Source: Pelotomaculum schinkii
Lineage (GTDB): Bacteria; Bacillota; Desulfotomaculia; Desulfotomaculales; Pelotomaculaceae
Assembly (NCBI RefSeq): GCF_004369205.1
Contig: NZ_QFGA01000001.1
Span: 1,178,001 to 1,242,000 of the forward strand
Reading direction: 5' to 3'
DNA length: 64,000 nucleotides
Shown: in pieces, positions 7,848 to 15,885 of the stretch
How positions within the stretch are numbered: position 1 is the first letter of the stretch
Layout of the letters: every line of letters starts with the position of its first letter
Position numbers and translations under genes: made by a program
Notes under the pieces: model-generated
Told to the model about the DNA's origin: nothing
The model's database searches: none
The model's input: the letters and a program-made list of their open reading frames with translations, nothing else

Positions 7848-10156
7848 TGAGCCGCCACTTCCTCCCTGACCTGTATCCTGTGGCTGTAAGCATTATAGAT
7901 GATATATCCGTCGCGCTCCGGGAGGTATTCCACCCAGTAGGTAACAAGGGACGGCTTGAGATGCGCAATCAGGTGACCGGCCTTTTGATCCAGCAGCTTC
8001 TGACCGGTTCCTTCAGCGTGCGCAATTACCTGCTTGATGTCATCGTCCAGGATCATCCTTTTTTCCAGTACATCTCTGACCTGAGATGAGATATTGAGTG
8101 TTATCGCTTCGCAGTCTTTTCTCCCGGCTATGCTCTCACCCCACACTTCTTTTAGGAACCGGTTCTTCAAGCTGACCCTTTCGTCACGCCGCTGGGTCAG
8201 GTTTGGGCCCCGGCGCAGAGCGCTCTCCCTGCTTGAATCCCCGAAAATCAAGTCCAGCAGGTGCCAGGTCGCCTTGTTCCCTGAGGCGAGGTTATCCCGG
8301 CAATTGGAACAGTAGGTCACATAGTCATGGGGGCTCTCCTCTACTCTGCGCTTTACCATCCTGGCTGCCAGATCAGCATTGACAAACGAGACCAAACCTC
8401 CAAAACCGCAACACTCGGTAAGCCGGCGGCTGTAGTGCAGCTCTTCAACCTGACAGCCAAGCTGTTCCAGGATCCGGCGCACGCTTTCTTGCATTTCTTG
8501 CTCTTCCCTGGCCGTACACGGGTCATGGACAGCCACTACCAGCGCTTTGCTTGACGCTGCCCTGTCCGGCAGCCCTTCTCTGGCAAAAACATCCCACAAC
8601 GAGAGTATAGTTACCTGCGGCAGGTGCTCCTTAAAGATCTTGTAACAGGTGGGGCAAGCCAGGATCAATATGGGTTTGCCCATTTCCTGCCAGAGAGCAA
8701 GATACTGGTTTAGCGCCTCGCGGAACAGTTCCCTTCGGCCGGCCCAGAGAGCAGGCGCTCCACAGCAGCGCAGCATCAGCCCTACCCCACCCTCAAGTTT
8801 ACCGGACAGGTAGGCGTAGCTCTGCATCACCTGCTCCGGCATTGAAGCGCTCAGCTGGCAGCCTGGGAAAAAAAGATATTGACTGGCTGGCTTACCAGGC
8901 TGGTGCCTGACCAAGGCAAAGCTGTCGCTGTTGCTGAATACCATATCCCGTACCGGGAAGTCATGGATCGTTAGGGGCATATAGCCCTTATCCACCATCT
9001 GTTGGCGTGCGGATAGACAGATCGCGTCCATACCGATCTCTTCAGGACAGATTTGGCCGCAAAGGCCGCACAGGGTACAGCCGTTGATCAACTTGGTGGC
9101 CGACCGCAGTCCAAATCCCGGTTGAATAATGATATTCTTGCAGATCTCTCTGATATAGTTCTTCGGGTAATTTTCAAAGCGCTCCAGCAAATCGCAGGCC
9201 TTGACGCATTCCAGACAGTTGCAGGGGAAACACCTGGCGGCCTCCGCCATCGCCTCCGTTCGGCTGTAATTCCTTCCAGAGGCCGGCTGCACGACGGAGA
9301 GAGGCTGATATTGTCCAGTGCTGGTGTAAAGACAGGTTGCGGAGACGCCCTCGCTTTCGCGCCCGCTGGTCAGTGACACCTTCTTGATGTAGCGGTCGAT
9401 AGAAAGGACGGCCCGGTAACCATCCGCCAGCGAGGTGCTCGGCGAGTCGGGTCCGGTAGAACGCCGCAAGCTTCCCCCGGCAAAAACCCCCTCCCTTTCG
9501 GTCGCAAAGGTGACCGGAGCGGAACTAATCTTCAGACTGCCTGTCTGCGGTTCCCCTATACCCAGATAAACCGCCGGAAACTCACTGCAGAGCTCATCCA
9601 GCGAGACCTTGGTCCCAACCTCGTGATTGAGCCGCACCGCTATTCCGGCCTTGGCAATAAGCGCCGTCTCTTCCAGGATCACCTCGGGAGGCAGTAATGC
9701 AGCGGGATATTTCCAGAGACGTCCTCCCAAACGCTCCCTGGCCTCAAAAAGCGCTACTTCATAGCCTTTTTTAGACAATTCCATTGCTGCGGCCATTCCG
9801 CTCAACCCCCCGCCAACCACGGCCACCCGTATCTTTTTTCTAACAAAGAAGGGGTTTTTCTTGACGCGCTTATGCCCTAATTCCACACAGGCCCGCTCCA
9901 GAGCGTTAATGGCCAGCGCTTCACCCGCTTCCTTTCTCCTGCAGGCTTCCTGGCAGGGATGGTCGCAGATCCGGCTGATAATATCGGGGAAGATTACCTT
10001 TTTAGTGTAGATCTCCAGGGCGCCGTCGAAGTCCCCCCTGCTGATTGCAGTCACCAGCCCCCTGGCATCCACATGGAGCGGGCAATGAGCCGCGCATAAC
10101 GGAAGGTCATCCTGCACGCACCGGTCACCGATCCGGCGCATCTCATCATGGTCCAT
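7844..10156 (-). CDS. FAD-dependent oxidoreductase with dicluster ferredoxin and CCG domains (aldehyde oxidoreductase partner)
   Basis: A 770-aa multidomain flavoprotein. Residues ~10-100 form a GltB-small-subunit-like iron-sulfur domain (CAAHCPLHVDARG, ICDHPCQEACRR); ~110-170 a Rossmann FAD site (VAVVGGGLSGMAAAMELSKK); ~320-400 ferredoxin-like clusters (CFPCNCLECVKACDLL, CTLCGLCGQICPEE); ~430-640 an HdrB/GlpC-like CCG pair (FFPGCQLS, LRCCGAPALW, then HDPCTAREE and ECCGFGG). The last ~100 residues form a small separate domain. This matches the pyridine nucleotide-disulfide oxidoreductase/dicluster-binding proteins linked to molybdenum hydroxylases in anaerobes. It probably takes electrons from the aldehyde oxidoreductase encoded upstream and passes them to NAD(P), ferredoxin or a thiol/quinone pool. 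The acceptor is unknown. Confidence 0.82.
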   Translation of the reverse strand: MDHDEMRRIGDRCVQDDLPLCAAHCPLHVDARGLVTAISRGDFDGALEIYTKKVIFPDIISRICDHPCQEACRRKEAGEALAINALERACVELGHKRVKKNPFFVRKKIRVAVVGGGLSGMAAAMELSKKGYEVALFEARERLGGRLWKYPAALLPPEVILEETALIAKAGIAVRLNHEVGTKVSLDELCSEFPAVYLGIGEPQTGSLKISSAPVTFATEREGVFAGGSLRRSTGPDSPSTSLADGYRAVLSIDRYIKKVSLTSGRESEGVSATCLYTSTGQYQPLSVVQPASGRNYSRTEAMAEAARCFPCNCLECVKACDLLERFENYPKNYIREICKNIIIQPGFGLRSATKLINGCTLCGLCGQICPEEIGMDAICLSARQQMVDKGYMPLTIHDFPVRDMVFSNSDSFALVRHQPGKPASQYLFFPGCQLSASMPEQVMQSYAYLSGKLEGGVGLMLRCCGAPALWAGRRELFREALNQYLALWQEMGKPILILACPTCYKIFKEHLPQVTILSLWDVFAREGLPDRAASSKALVVAVHDPCTAREEQEMQESVRRILEQLGCQVEELHYSRRLTECCGFGGLVSFVNADLAARMVKRRVEESPHDYVTYCSNCRDNLASGNKATWHLLDLIFGDSSRESALRRGPNLTQRRDERVSLKNRFLKEVWGESIAGRKDCEAITLNISSQVRDVLEKRMILDDDIKQVIAHAEGTGQKLLDQKAGHLIAHLKPSLVTYWVEYLPERDGYIIYNAYSHRIQVREEVAAQ

Positions 10157-10396
10157 TTCCGCTCTCCCTCACTCTTTCAGAATGACAAAAGTGGTTTAAT
10201 ATTTGAACGCCAGCAAGTAATGGATTTCCTGAGCCGACCGCTATCAAAGGATCTGTTCCAGGATTTCTACCGCATCCAGGACATATTTTGTGCAGCTGTT
10301 CGGCATCTCTAGCCTCTGACATCATTTCCGGGGTGATTATATCACGCTTCATCAGCTCCCGGCAAACGGTTGTTTTGTTCCGTCCGGGCAATTAGC

Positions 10397-10432
10397 TAAG
10401 GATGCGCCTGGCGAAAGGAAGACGCATCCTTA
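10397..10432. other. Stem-loop in the 291-bp gap within the aldehyde oxidoreductase operon
   Basis: A 10-bp stem, TAAGGATGCG / CGCATCCTTA, with a 16-base loop, lies just after the aldehyde oxidoreductase stop codon. Its T-tract (TCTTTTTG) faces the plus strand, so for the operon transcript it is more likely an mRNA 3'-protecting or attenuating hairpin than a full terminator. The rest of the gap (10157-10396) has no convincing gene. Confidence 0.5.
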
Positions 10433-10447
10433 TCTTTTTGCAAACGA

Positions 10448-13183
10448 CTACTTGTTGAGAGCCTTCAATCCTTCCAAAACCTTCTCCGGGAGAGCAGGCA
10501 GTCTGGTGATCCGCACGCCGCAGGCATCATATATAGCATTGATGATTGAAGCGTGCGGCGAGGTGAGCGGCAGTTCGCCGCAGCCGGCGGCGCCGTAGGC
10601 GCTGCAGGAACGCGGGGTTTCGGTATAGACCAGTTCCAGCGCATCCGGAACATCCTTGATGAAAGGTAAGCCGCAGTCTTTCATGGAAGTGTGCTTCTTG
10701 ATATCTTCGAAATCCTCGCTGAGAGCCAGGCCGATTCCCTGCGCCAGGCCGCCGAGAAGCTGACCGTCCACTGCCAGCTTGTTGACGACCTTGCCTACGT
10801 CGGCGGCCATCGTCATTTTTAAAACCCTGGTCTTGCCCGTTTTGACATCCACTTCAACTTCAGAGAGGAAAGCCCCGTACATGTAGGTCGCAACCGGGTT
10901 GAACTGGCCGGTCTTGGGGTCGATGACGCTGCAAAGGTCACCGGTAGAGTATTTCCCCAAATACTTGGTGGGAATCTTCTCAGCCACCATCTCCGCATAG
11001 GTGCGGAAGCTGCCGTCCGGCTTGCGCATCGCGTTTAGCAGCTGCTCACAGGCATTGTGAATGGCGTTGCCGGTCACAAGCTGGCTTCTGCTGGCAGCCG
11101 AAGGACCGCTGTTGGGACAGGTAGCGGTATCGTTCATGACCAGTCTGATCTGCTCAGGCTTGATCCCCAGCGGGCGCAGGGACTCATGGGCGCTGGCCAG
11201 TGTTCCGATGTCGCCGCCCTGGCCCTGGTCCTCCCAGGTGTTGAAGATCGAGACGGTCCCGTCGGCGTTGAGTTCGGCGGCCGCTTCTGAGACATCGTTG
11301 GAGTCCCTGCCGGAGTTGTACGTTCCGATCGTAATACCCACGCCCCGCTTCTTATCCGCGGTTGACTCTTGTCTGGCCCTCTCCAGGGCAGCTTTATACT
11401 TGGGCCGAAGCAGGTCAAGGAGTCCCGGGAAGGGATGGCAGTCAAGCTCGTTGCCGCTGGGAGTGGTGGAGCCCGGCCGGTAAACATTCTTATAGCGGAA
11501 CTCCAGCCGGTCCATACCGATCTTTTCAGCCAGCTCGTCCATCAGCACCTCGCTGGCAAACTGGCTCTGGGGCGAGCCGTAGCCCCGGAAGGCTGAACCA
11601 AAGGCATGGTTGGTAAAGGTACAGCGACCAACCGCCCTGATGCTCGGAATATGATATCCTGCCGCAATATTACGGCAGCCTTTAACGGTAAGCAAATCCC
11701 CGAACTCTGAGTAGGCGCCGTGATCGACTATGAAGTCATGTTCCATTGCCAAAAGCTTACCTTCCTTATCGGCTGCGAGCTTGAGATTGATGAAGAAAGG
11801 AGAGCGTTTGCCGGTGTAAGTAATATGCTGGTAATAATTGTATTTCATAAACGCCGGCCTGCCGGTAGCCATTGTTACCACTGCCAGAATGGCTTCCATA
11901 GTCGGACTCAACTTGTAGCCGAAGGTGCCGCCCATCGGATTCTGCACCATCCTGAGCTTGTCGGGCTCAATACCCAGACCTTCATAGAGCATCCTGTGAC
12001 AGCTGTAGAGACTGAGCGACTTGGAATAAACTGTAACCCTTCCCTCGTCGTCAATATTAGCGAAAGCCACATCGGGTTCAATGGTCAGGTGGGGCTGCCG
12101 CTGAATATAAAAGCTGTCCTCCACCACATAGGGAGCGGATGCCATAATAGGAGCAGTGTCCGGGCCCTTGATAACCGGCTGTTCGAAGAAAACATTCGGG
12201 GTTCCCGGGTGGATTTCTATAGCGTCATCGGCAGCCGCATCAAGGGCGTTCATGTAAGCAGGCAGTTCCTCAAGCTCGACCTTCACCTTGTCCGCGGCCG
12301 CCCGGGCGTGCGCCTCGGTATCGGCGCAGACAGCGGCAATGGCGTCACCGAACTGGAATATCTTCTCATCACAGAGGATCGGGCGGTCGTAACCGTCGTT
12401 TTTGCTCCAGGGATAAAGCACGTAACCGAAAATCCGGTTTTTTCCTTTGACGTCCTTGTGCGTCAGGACCTTGACCACACCGGGCATCTTCTCGGCTTCG
12501 GATGTGTCAATGGAGAGTATCCTGGCATGAGAAACCTTTGCCTGGGCCAGCGCCACATGCAGTGTGTCCGGCGGCAGCTTGAGTCCCAGGTCGTCGCCGT
12601 AATCGCAGTTGCCGGTAACCTTGTCGACTGCAGAGGGACGGGGATAAGCAGTGCCGATTATTCTACCGTCTTCCGGCATCTTAAATTTCAATTCGTCAAT
12701 ACTCATCTCGCCCCGCAGCACCTTGGCGGCAGCCATTACTGCATCCACCAGCGGTTTGTAGCCGGTGCAACGGCAGGCATTGCGGTGCTGCTGGAACCAA
12801 TCCCGCACCTCTTCCCTGGTGGGGTTGAGGTTGGTATCGAGGAGTCCCTTGGCTGAAACAATGAAACCGGGGCTGCAAAAACCACACTGGGCTCCACCGT
12901 AAGCGATCCAGGCTACCTGCAGAGCGTGGAGGTTAATCGGTGTGCCGATTCCCTCGATGGTGGTGATTTTAGCTTCCGCCGGAACCCTCTTCATTTTGTA
13001 GACACAGGATCTGATCACCTTGCCGTCCATGATCACCGAACATGCCCCGCATTCACCTTTGCCGCACCCGACCTTCGTTCCGAGCAGCATCAGCTGTCTG
13101 TGCAACACATCGGACAACAGATCGTCGGGTTCAACCAGAACTGTTCTTGGGATCCCATTGACATTGATAATTCTTGTCTCCAT
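10448..13183 (-). CDS. Molybdenum-dependent aldehyde oxidoreductase (xanthine oxidase family, Mop-like)
   Basis: A 911-aa single-chain enzyme that oxidises an aldehyde (or hydroxylates a heterocycle) to the acid with water as oxygen donor. Residues 1-160 hold two 2Fe-2S clusters: VGCGKGECGACSV plus IRSC, then GGAQCGFCSPGF and NACRCTGY. The rest is the molybdopterin-cytosine-dinucleotide part, with GGTFGYK, AFRGYGSPQSQFA and, near the end, GAAGCGELPLTSPHASI with the catalytic Glu. No FAD domain is fused, as in Desulfovibrio aldehyde oxidoreductase. The start at 13183 has AAAGGAG 9-10 bases upstream; a longer in-frame ORF to 13267 lacks support. A sigma-54 promoter precedes it and a divergent activator gene faces it. 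Aldehyde versus heterocycle use cannot be settled from sequence. Confidence 0.88.
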   Translation of the reverse strand: METRIINVNGIPRTVLVEPDDLLSDVLHRQLMLLGTKVGCGKGECGACSVIMDGKVIRSCVYKMKRVPAEAKITTIEGIGTPINLHALQVAWIAYGGAQCGFCSPGFIVSAKGLLDTNLNPTREEVRDWFQQHRNACRCTGYKPLVDAVMAAAKVLRGEMSIDELKFKMPEDGRIIGTAYPRPSAVDKVTGNCDYGDDLGLKLPPDTLHVALAQAKVSHARILSIDTSEAEKMPGVVKVLTHKDVKGKNRIFGYVLYPWSKNDGYDRPILCDEKIFQFGDAIAAVCADTEAHARAAADKVKVELEELPAYMNALDAAADDAIEIHPGTPNVFFEQPVIKGPDTAPIMASAPYVVEDSFYIQRQPHLTIEPDVAFANIDDEGRVTVYSKSLSLYSCHRMLYEGLGIEPDKLRMVQNPMGGTFGYKLSPTMEAILAVVTMATGRPAFMKYNYYQHITYTGKRSPFFINLKLAADKEGKLLAMEHDFIVDHGAYSEFGDLLTVKGCRNIAAGYHIPSIRAVGRCTFTNHAFGSAFRGYGSPQSQFASEVLMDELAEKIGMDRLEFRYKNVYRPGSTTPSGNELDCHPFPGLLDLLRPKYKAALERARQESTADKKRGVGITIGTYNSGRDSNDVSEAAAELNADGTVSIFNTWEDQGQGGDIGTLASAHESLRPLGIKPEQIRLVMNDTATCPNSGPSAASRSQLVTGNAIHNACEQLLNAMRKPDGSFRTYAEMVAEKIPTKYLGKYSTGDLCSVIDPKTGQFNPVATYMYGAFLSEVEVDVKTGKTRVLKMTMAADVGKVVNKLAVDGQLLGGLAQGIGLALSEDFEDIKKHTSMKDCGLPFIKDVPDALELVYTETPRSCSAYGAAGCGELPLTSPHASIINAIYDACGVRITRLPALPEKVLEGLKALNK

Positions 13184-13323
13184 TTCTTCAACTCCTTTAT
13201 ATGTTATTTTTCTATGACCAAGGCGGACCGGACTAAGGTTATCCGCGCGCCTTTGGTTGCCAGCCATAGAAATGACTCTGATGATACCGTGTCAGCTGAA
13301 GGGGCAGCTTACTATAATTAAGC

Positions 13324-13338
13324 GCAAAAAGTATGCCA
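13324..13338 (-). promoter_or_regulatory. Sigma-54 (-24/-12) promoter for the aldehyde oxidoreductase operon
   Basis: Read on the minus strand the sequence is TGGCATACTTTTTGC: a GG and a GC exactly 10 bases apart, as in the consensus TGGCAC-N5-TTGC. It lies about 140 bp before the aldehyde oxidoreductase start and points at it. The divergent neighbour is an enhancer-binding protein, which supports the call. Confidence 0.75.
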
Positions 13339-13453
13339 GCTAATCAAAATTAATAAACCCGCGCCAGACAATCCGGCAAGGCGTAAAAAATGCCCGTCCC
13401 TGCTGGAGGGGCAGACAAACCAATCGTTATTGGATAGACTTGCAAATAGAAAA

Positions 13454-13515
13454 CAGTCATGTTGACTGGATACTTTCGAACCAAACAATAAGATTGTTTT
13501 GGATAGTTTATATCC
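13454..13515. promoter_or_regulatory. Cluster of three inverted repeats, candidate enhancer sites for the sigma-54 activator
   Basis: Three palindromes stand in a row: CAGTCA-TGT-TGACTG (13454-13468, perfect), AAACAAT-AAG-ATTGTTT (13483-13499, perfect) and GGATA-GTTTA-TATCC (13501-13515). They lie 115-190 bp upstream of the sigma-54 promoter, the normal place for an upstream activating sequence, and also before the activator gene itself. The palindromes do not share one core, so which (if any) is the operator is open. Confidence 0.45.
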
Positions 13516-13682
13516 AATCAAAGAGGGATATTGGTTTTGATGAAGAATATATCTTATTATGTCGAATTTCATTATATAACTCAGTATCTCCATCTGGCAC
13601 TAAACGCATATGCTGCTTAAATATGGCAATAAGAAGTATTAAAACACTACTTATAACGTCCGGGAAGGAGGTTATCTGCCAT

Positions 13683-15725
13683 ATGCCCCCAATCAATTAC
13701 TCTTCAACGGAGCAGCAATTAATGCTCCTGTCCAATTTACACTCTTATTTGTCCGATGTGCGCCACAACTGGGAATATTTTATAAAGCACGGAAAAATAG
13801 ATCGATGCTATGGGCTCAGGAACGAGGTCCTGCGCTCTTGGGAACGTACGGCTGCAAAAAACATCAACCCGTATGAACCAATTGACGCCGCTCTTATACC
13901 TGAACCCAGCTTAAAAAAAAGGATACTCGAAAACGAAGAGCTGATAGCAGTCGCTTCACCTTTTTTGGAAGCGTTTACAGCAACTGCAGTCGGCCCCGAA
14001 TTTAGAATCGATCTTACAGACAAAGACGCTGTTATTCTGAAACAATTTGGGCACAAAAAAAACTTTAAAAATAAAGGCAGGTTCGTTATAGGTTCCTTTT
14101 GCAGCGAAGAAAGCATCGGAACAAATGCTATTGGACTTGCTGTCGTTCTCAAACAGCCTGTTCAGCTTATAGGACCTGAACACTTTAATGCGAATCTTTG
14201 CTACCGGACCTGTGCAACCAGTCCAATTTTCGACGGAAAGGGTGTTCTTGCAGGTTTTATTAATTTAGCCGGAAATTATGAAACAGCCCACATTCACACT
14301 TTAGGCATAAGTATGGCTTTAGCAAGAGGTATCGAATTAGAATTAAAGCAAAAACGTTTACTTAATGAAAAAGAAACAACAGCAAGTTATCTTAAAAAAA
14401 TAGTTGACACCATACATGAAGGTGTTATTGCAACCGATAATAACGGGATAATTCAAATATTTAATCATGCTTCATCAACCATCCTGGGGATACCCGTAGA
14501 AAAGGCTTTAAGAAAAAACATTCGCGAAGTATTTGATACAAATTCTACAATAATGGGGAAAATAGATAATCATAAAAGAATTATAGATAAAAAGATGTCA
14601 TTTTTCTACCAGAATAAGCGCAGGACTGTGAAAGGCAGCTCTTTCCCGCTAGAAGGCAAAGAAAATACTAACGGGGGGGCTTTGACCGTTTTTCAGGAAG
14701 ATGACATCTTTCAACCAAAGAGAAACGCAACCGGTTTTAATGCCCATTTTACCTTTGATGATATTAAAGGCAAAAGCAAGAAATTCCTGGCCACTATCCA
14801 GCTAGCTAAAAAGGCTGCAGTAATACCATCAAATATTTTGCTTTACGGAGAAAGCGGAACGGGCAAAGAGCTTTTCGCACAGGCTATTCATAACGCCAGC
14901 AACTTTAGCAAAGGTCTGTTTGTCGGCATCAATTGTTCCGCAATTCCTGAAGATTTAATTGAAAGCGAGCTCTTCGGGTATGAGGGCGGCGCTTTCACCG
15001 GTTCAAGAAAGGAAGGACGAATAGGAAAATTTCAATGGGCGGACGGAGGTACTCTTTTCCTGGATGAGATTAACTCCATGCCATTATCAATGCAGCCCAA
15101 ATTGCTGAGGGTTTTACAGAACCTAAGCTTTACCAGAATTGGCGGCAACACTGAAATACCGTTTAACGCAAGAATAATCGCAGCTTCTAATACCGAACTC
15201 TGGAATGAAGTCAAGGAGAAAAGATTCCGCGAAGACCTTTTTTATCGTTTGGATGTTGTTTCCATAGAGATCCCTCCTTTAAGGGAACTTGATGATATTG
15301 ACGAACTAATTTCCTATTATTGCATAAAAACCACCAATCGTCTGAATTTCAACTTTAAGGTTTCTGACAAGGCTAAAGAAATTTTACTCCAATACTCTTG
15401 GCCGGGAAACACCCGTGAACTCAAGAACGTAATAGAACGCTGTGCGGTAATTGCCTTCAGCCGGAACAGCGACTGCATTGATGAAGAAGATTTACTCAGT
15501 TACAGGGGGATCCGTAATTTCCTTGAAGGGCAAAACACGACCAGTAAAATTGATGAAAGCTTTGAACCCTCCAAGCTGGATTCCCTGGAGAAAAAACATA
15601 TTCAACAAACGCTGTCGCAGATGAAGGGCAACATTACAAAAACAGCAGAACGCCTGGGTATAACCCGAAAGACATTATATTACAAAATTAAGAAATACAA
15701 TTTAAATCCTAAATCCGGGAACTGA
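13683..15725 (+). CDS. Sigma-54-dependent transcriptional activator, AcoR-like (GAF-PAS-AAA-Fis)
   Basis: A 680-aa enhancer-binding protein. The N-terminus (VLRSWERTAAKNINPYEP) and the following GAF-like region resemble AcoR-type sensors of small metabolites. A PAS domain begins near residue 240 (EGVIATDNNGIIQIFNHASS). The AAA+ domain has Walker A GESGTGKE (~388), the sigma-54 contact loop as GGAFTGS (Ser in place of the final Ala), and LFLDEINSM. A Fis-type HTH ends it (ITKTAERLGITRKTLYYKIK). I choose the ATG at 13683, with AAGGAGG 11 bases upstream; the longer in-frame ORF back to 13440 would run through the inverted repeats. It is divergent from the aldehyde oxidoreductase operon, its likely target; the signal may be the aldehyde or a related alcohol. 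Confidence 0.88.
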   Translation: MPPINYSSTEQQLMLLSNLHSYLSDVRHNWEYFIKHGKIDRCYGLRNEVLRSWERTAAKNINPYEPIDAALIPEPSLKKRILENEELIAVASPFLEAFTATAVGPEFRIDLTDKDAVILKQFGHKKNFKNKGRFVIGSFCSEESIGTNAIGLAVVLKQPVQLIGPEHFNANLCYRTCATSPIFDGKGVLAGFINLAGNYETAHIHTLGISMALARGIELELKQKRLLNEKETTASYLKKIVDTIHEGVIATDNNGIIQIFNHASSTILGIPVEKALRKNIREVFDTNSTIMGKIDNHKRIIDKKMSFFYQNKRRTVKGSSFPLEGKENTNGGALTVFQEDDIFQPKRNATGFNAHFTFDDIKGKSKKFLATIQLAKKAAVIPSNILLYGESGTGKELFAQAIHNASNFSKGLFVGINCSAIPEDLIESELFGYEGGAFTGSRKEGRIGKFQWADGGTLFLDEINSMPLSMQPKLLRVLQNLSFTRIGGNTEIPFNARIIAASNTELWNEVKEKRFREDLFYRLDVVSIEIPPLRELDDIDELISYYCIKTTNRLNFNFKVSDKAKEILLQYSWPGNTRELKNVIERCAVIAFSRNSDCIDEEDLLSYRGIRNFLEGQNTTSKIDESFEPSKLDSLEKKHIQQTLSQMKGNITKTAERLGITRKTLYYKIKKYNLNPKSGN

Positions 15726-15823
15726 TTGCATCAGTACTTGACGGTATGCAAGGGCCTATAAACCTTTACTTCTAGGACCACGAGGCACAGCGTCAAAACG
15801 TGTAAAATTAAAACTGCAAATGT

Positions 15824-15860
15824 AAGGAGCACGTTGATTGTCACCTCAACGTGCTCCTTT
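15824..15860. terminator. Strong hairpin terminator between the activator and carB
   Basis: A perfect 14-bp stem, AAGGAGCACGTTGA / TCAACGTGCTCCTT, with an 8-base loop, stands between the convergent activator and carB genes. The T-tract is short on both sides, so it may act in both directions. Confidence 0.7.
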
Positions 15861-15885
15861 GGATCATACCCGGCATGGATAATTT

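Noticed and set aside
10146-10391. 81-aa ORF on the minus strand between the aldehyde oxidoreductase and dicluster flavoprotein genes
   Set aside because: No ribosome site, overlaps the next start, and its end (HFCHSERVRESGNG) is the typical false translation of a dispersed intergenic repeat.
11720-12856. 378-aa plus-strand ORF opposite the aldehyde oxidoreductase gene
   Set aside because: Shadow of a clearly conserved gene on the other strand.
13440-13682. N-terminal 81-residue extension of the sigma-54 activator
   Set aside because: Lacks a ribosome site, runs through three inverted repeats, and ATG 13683 has AAGGAGG.
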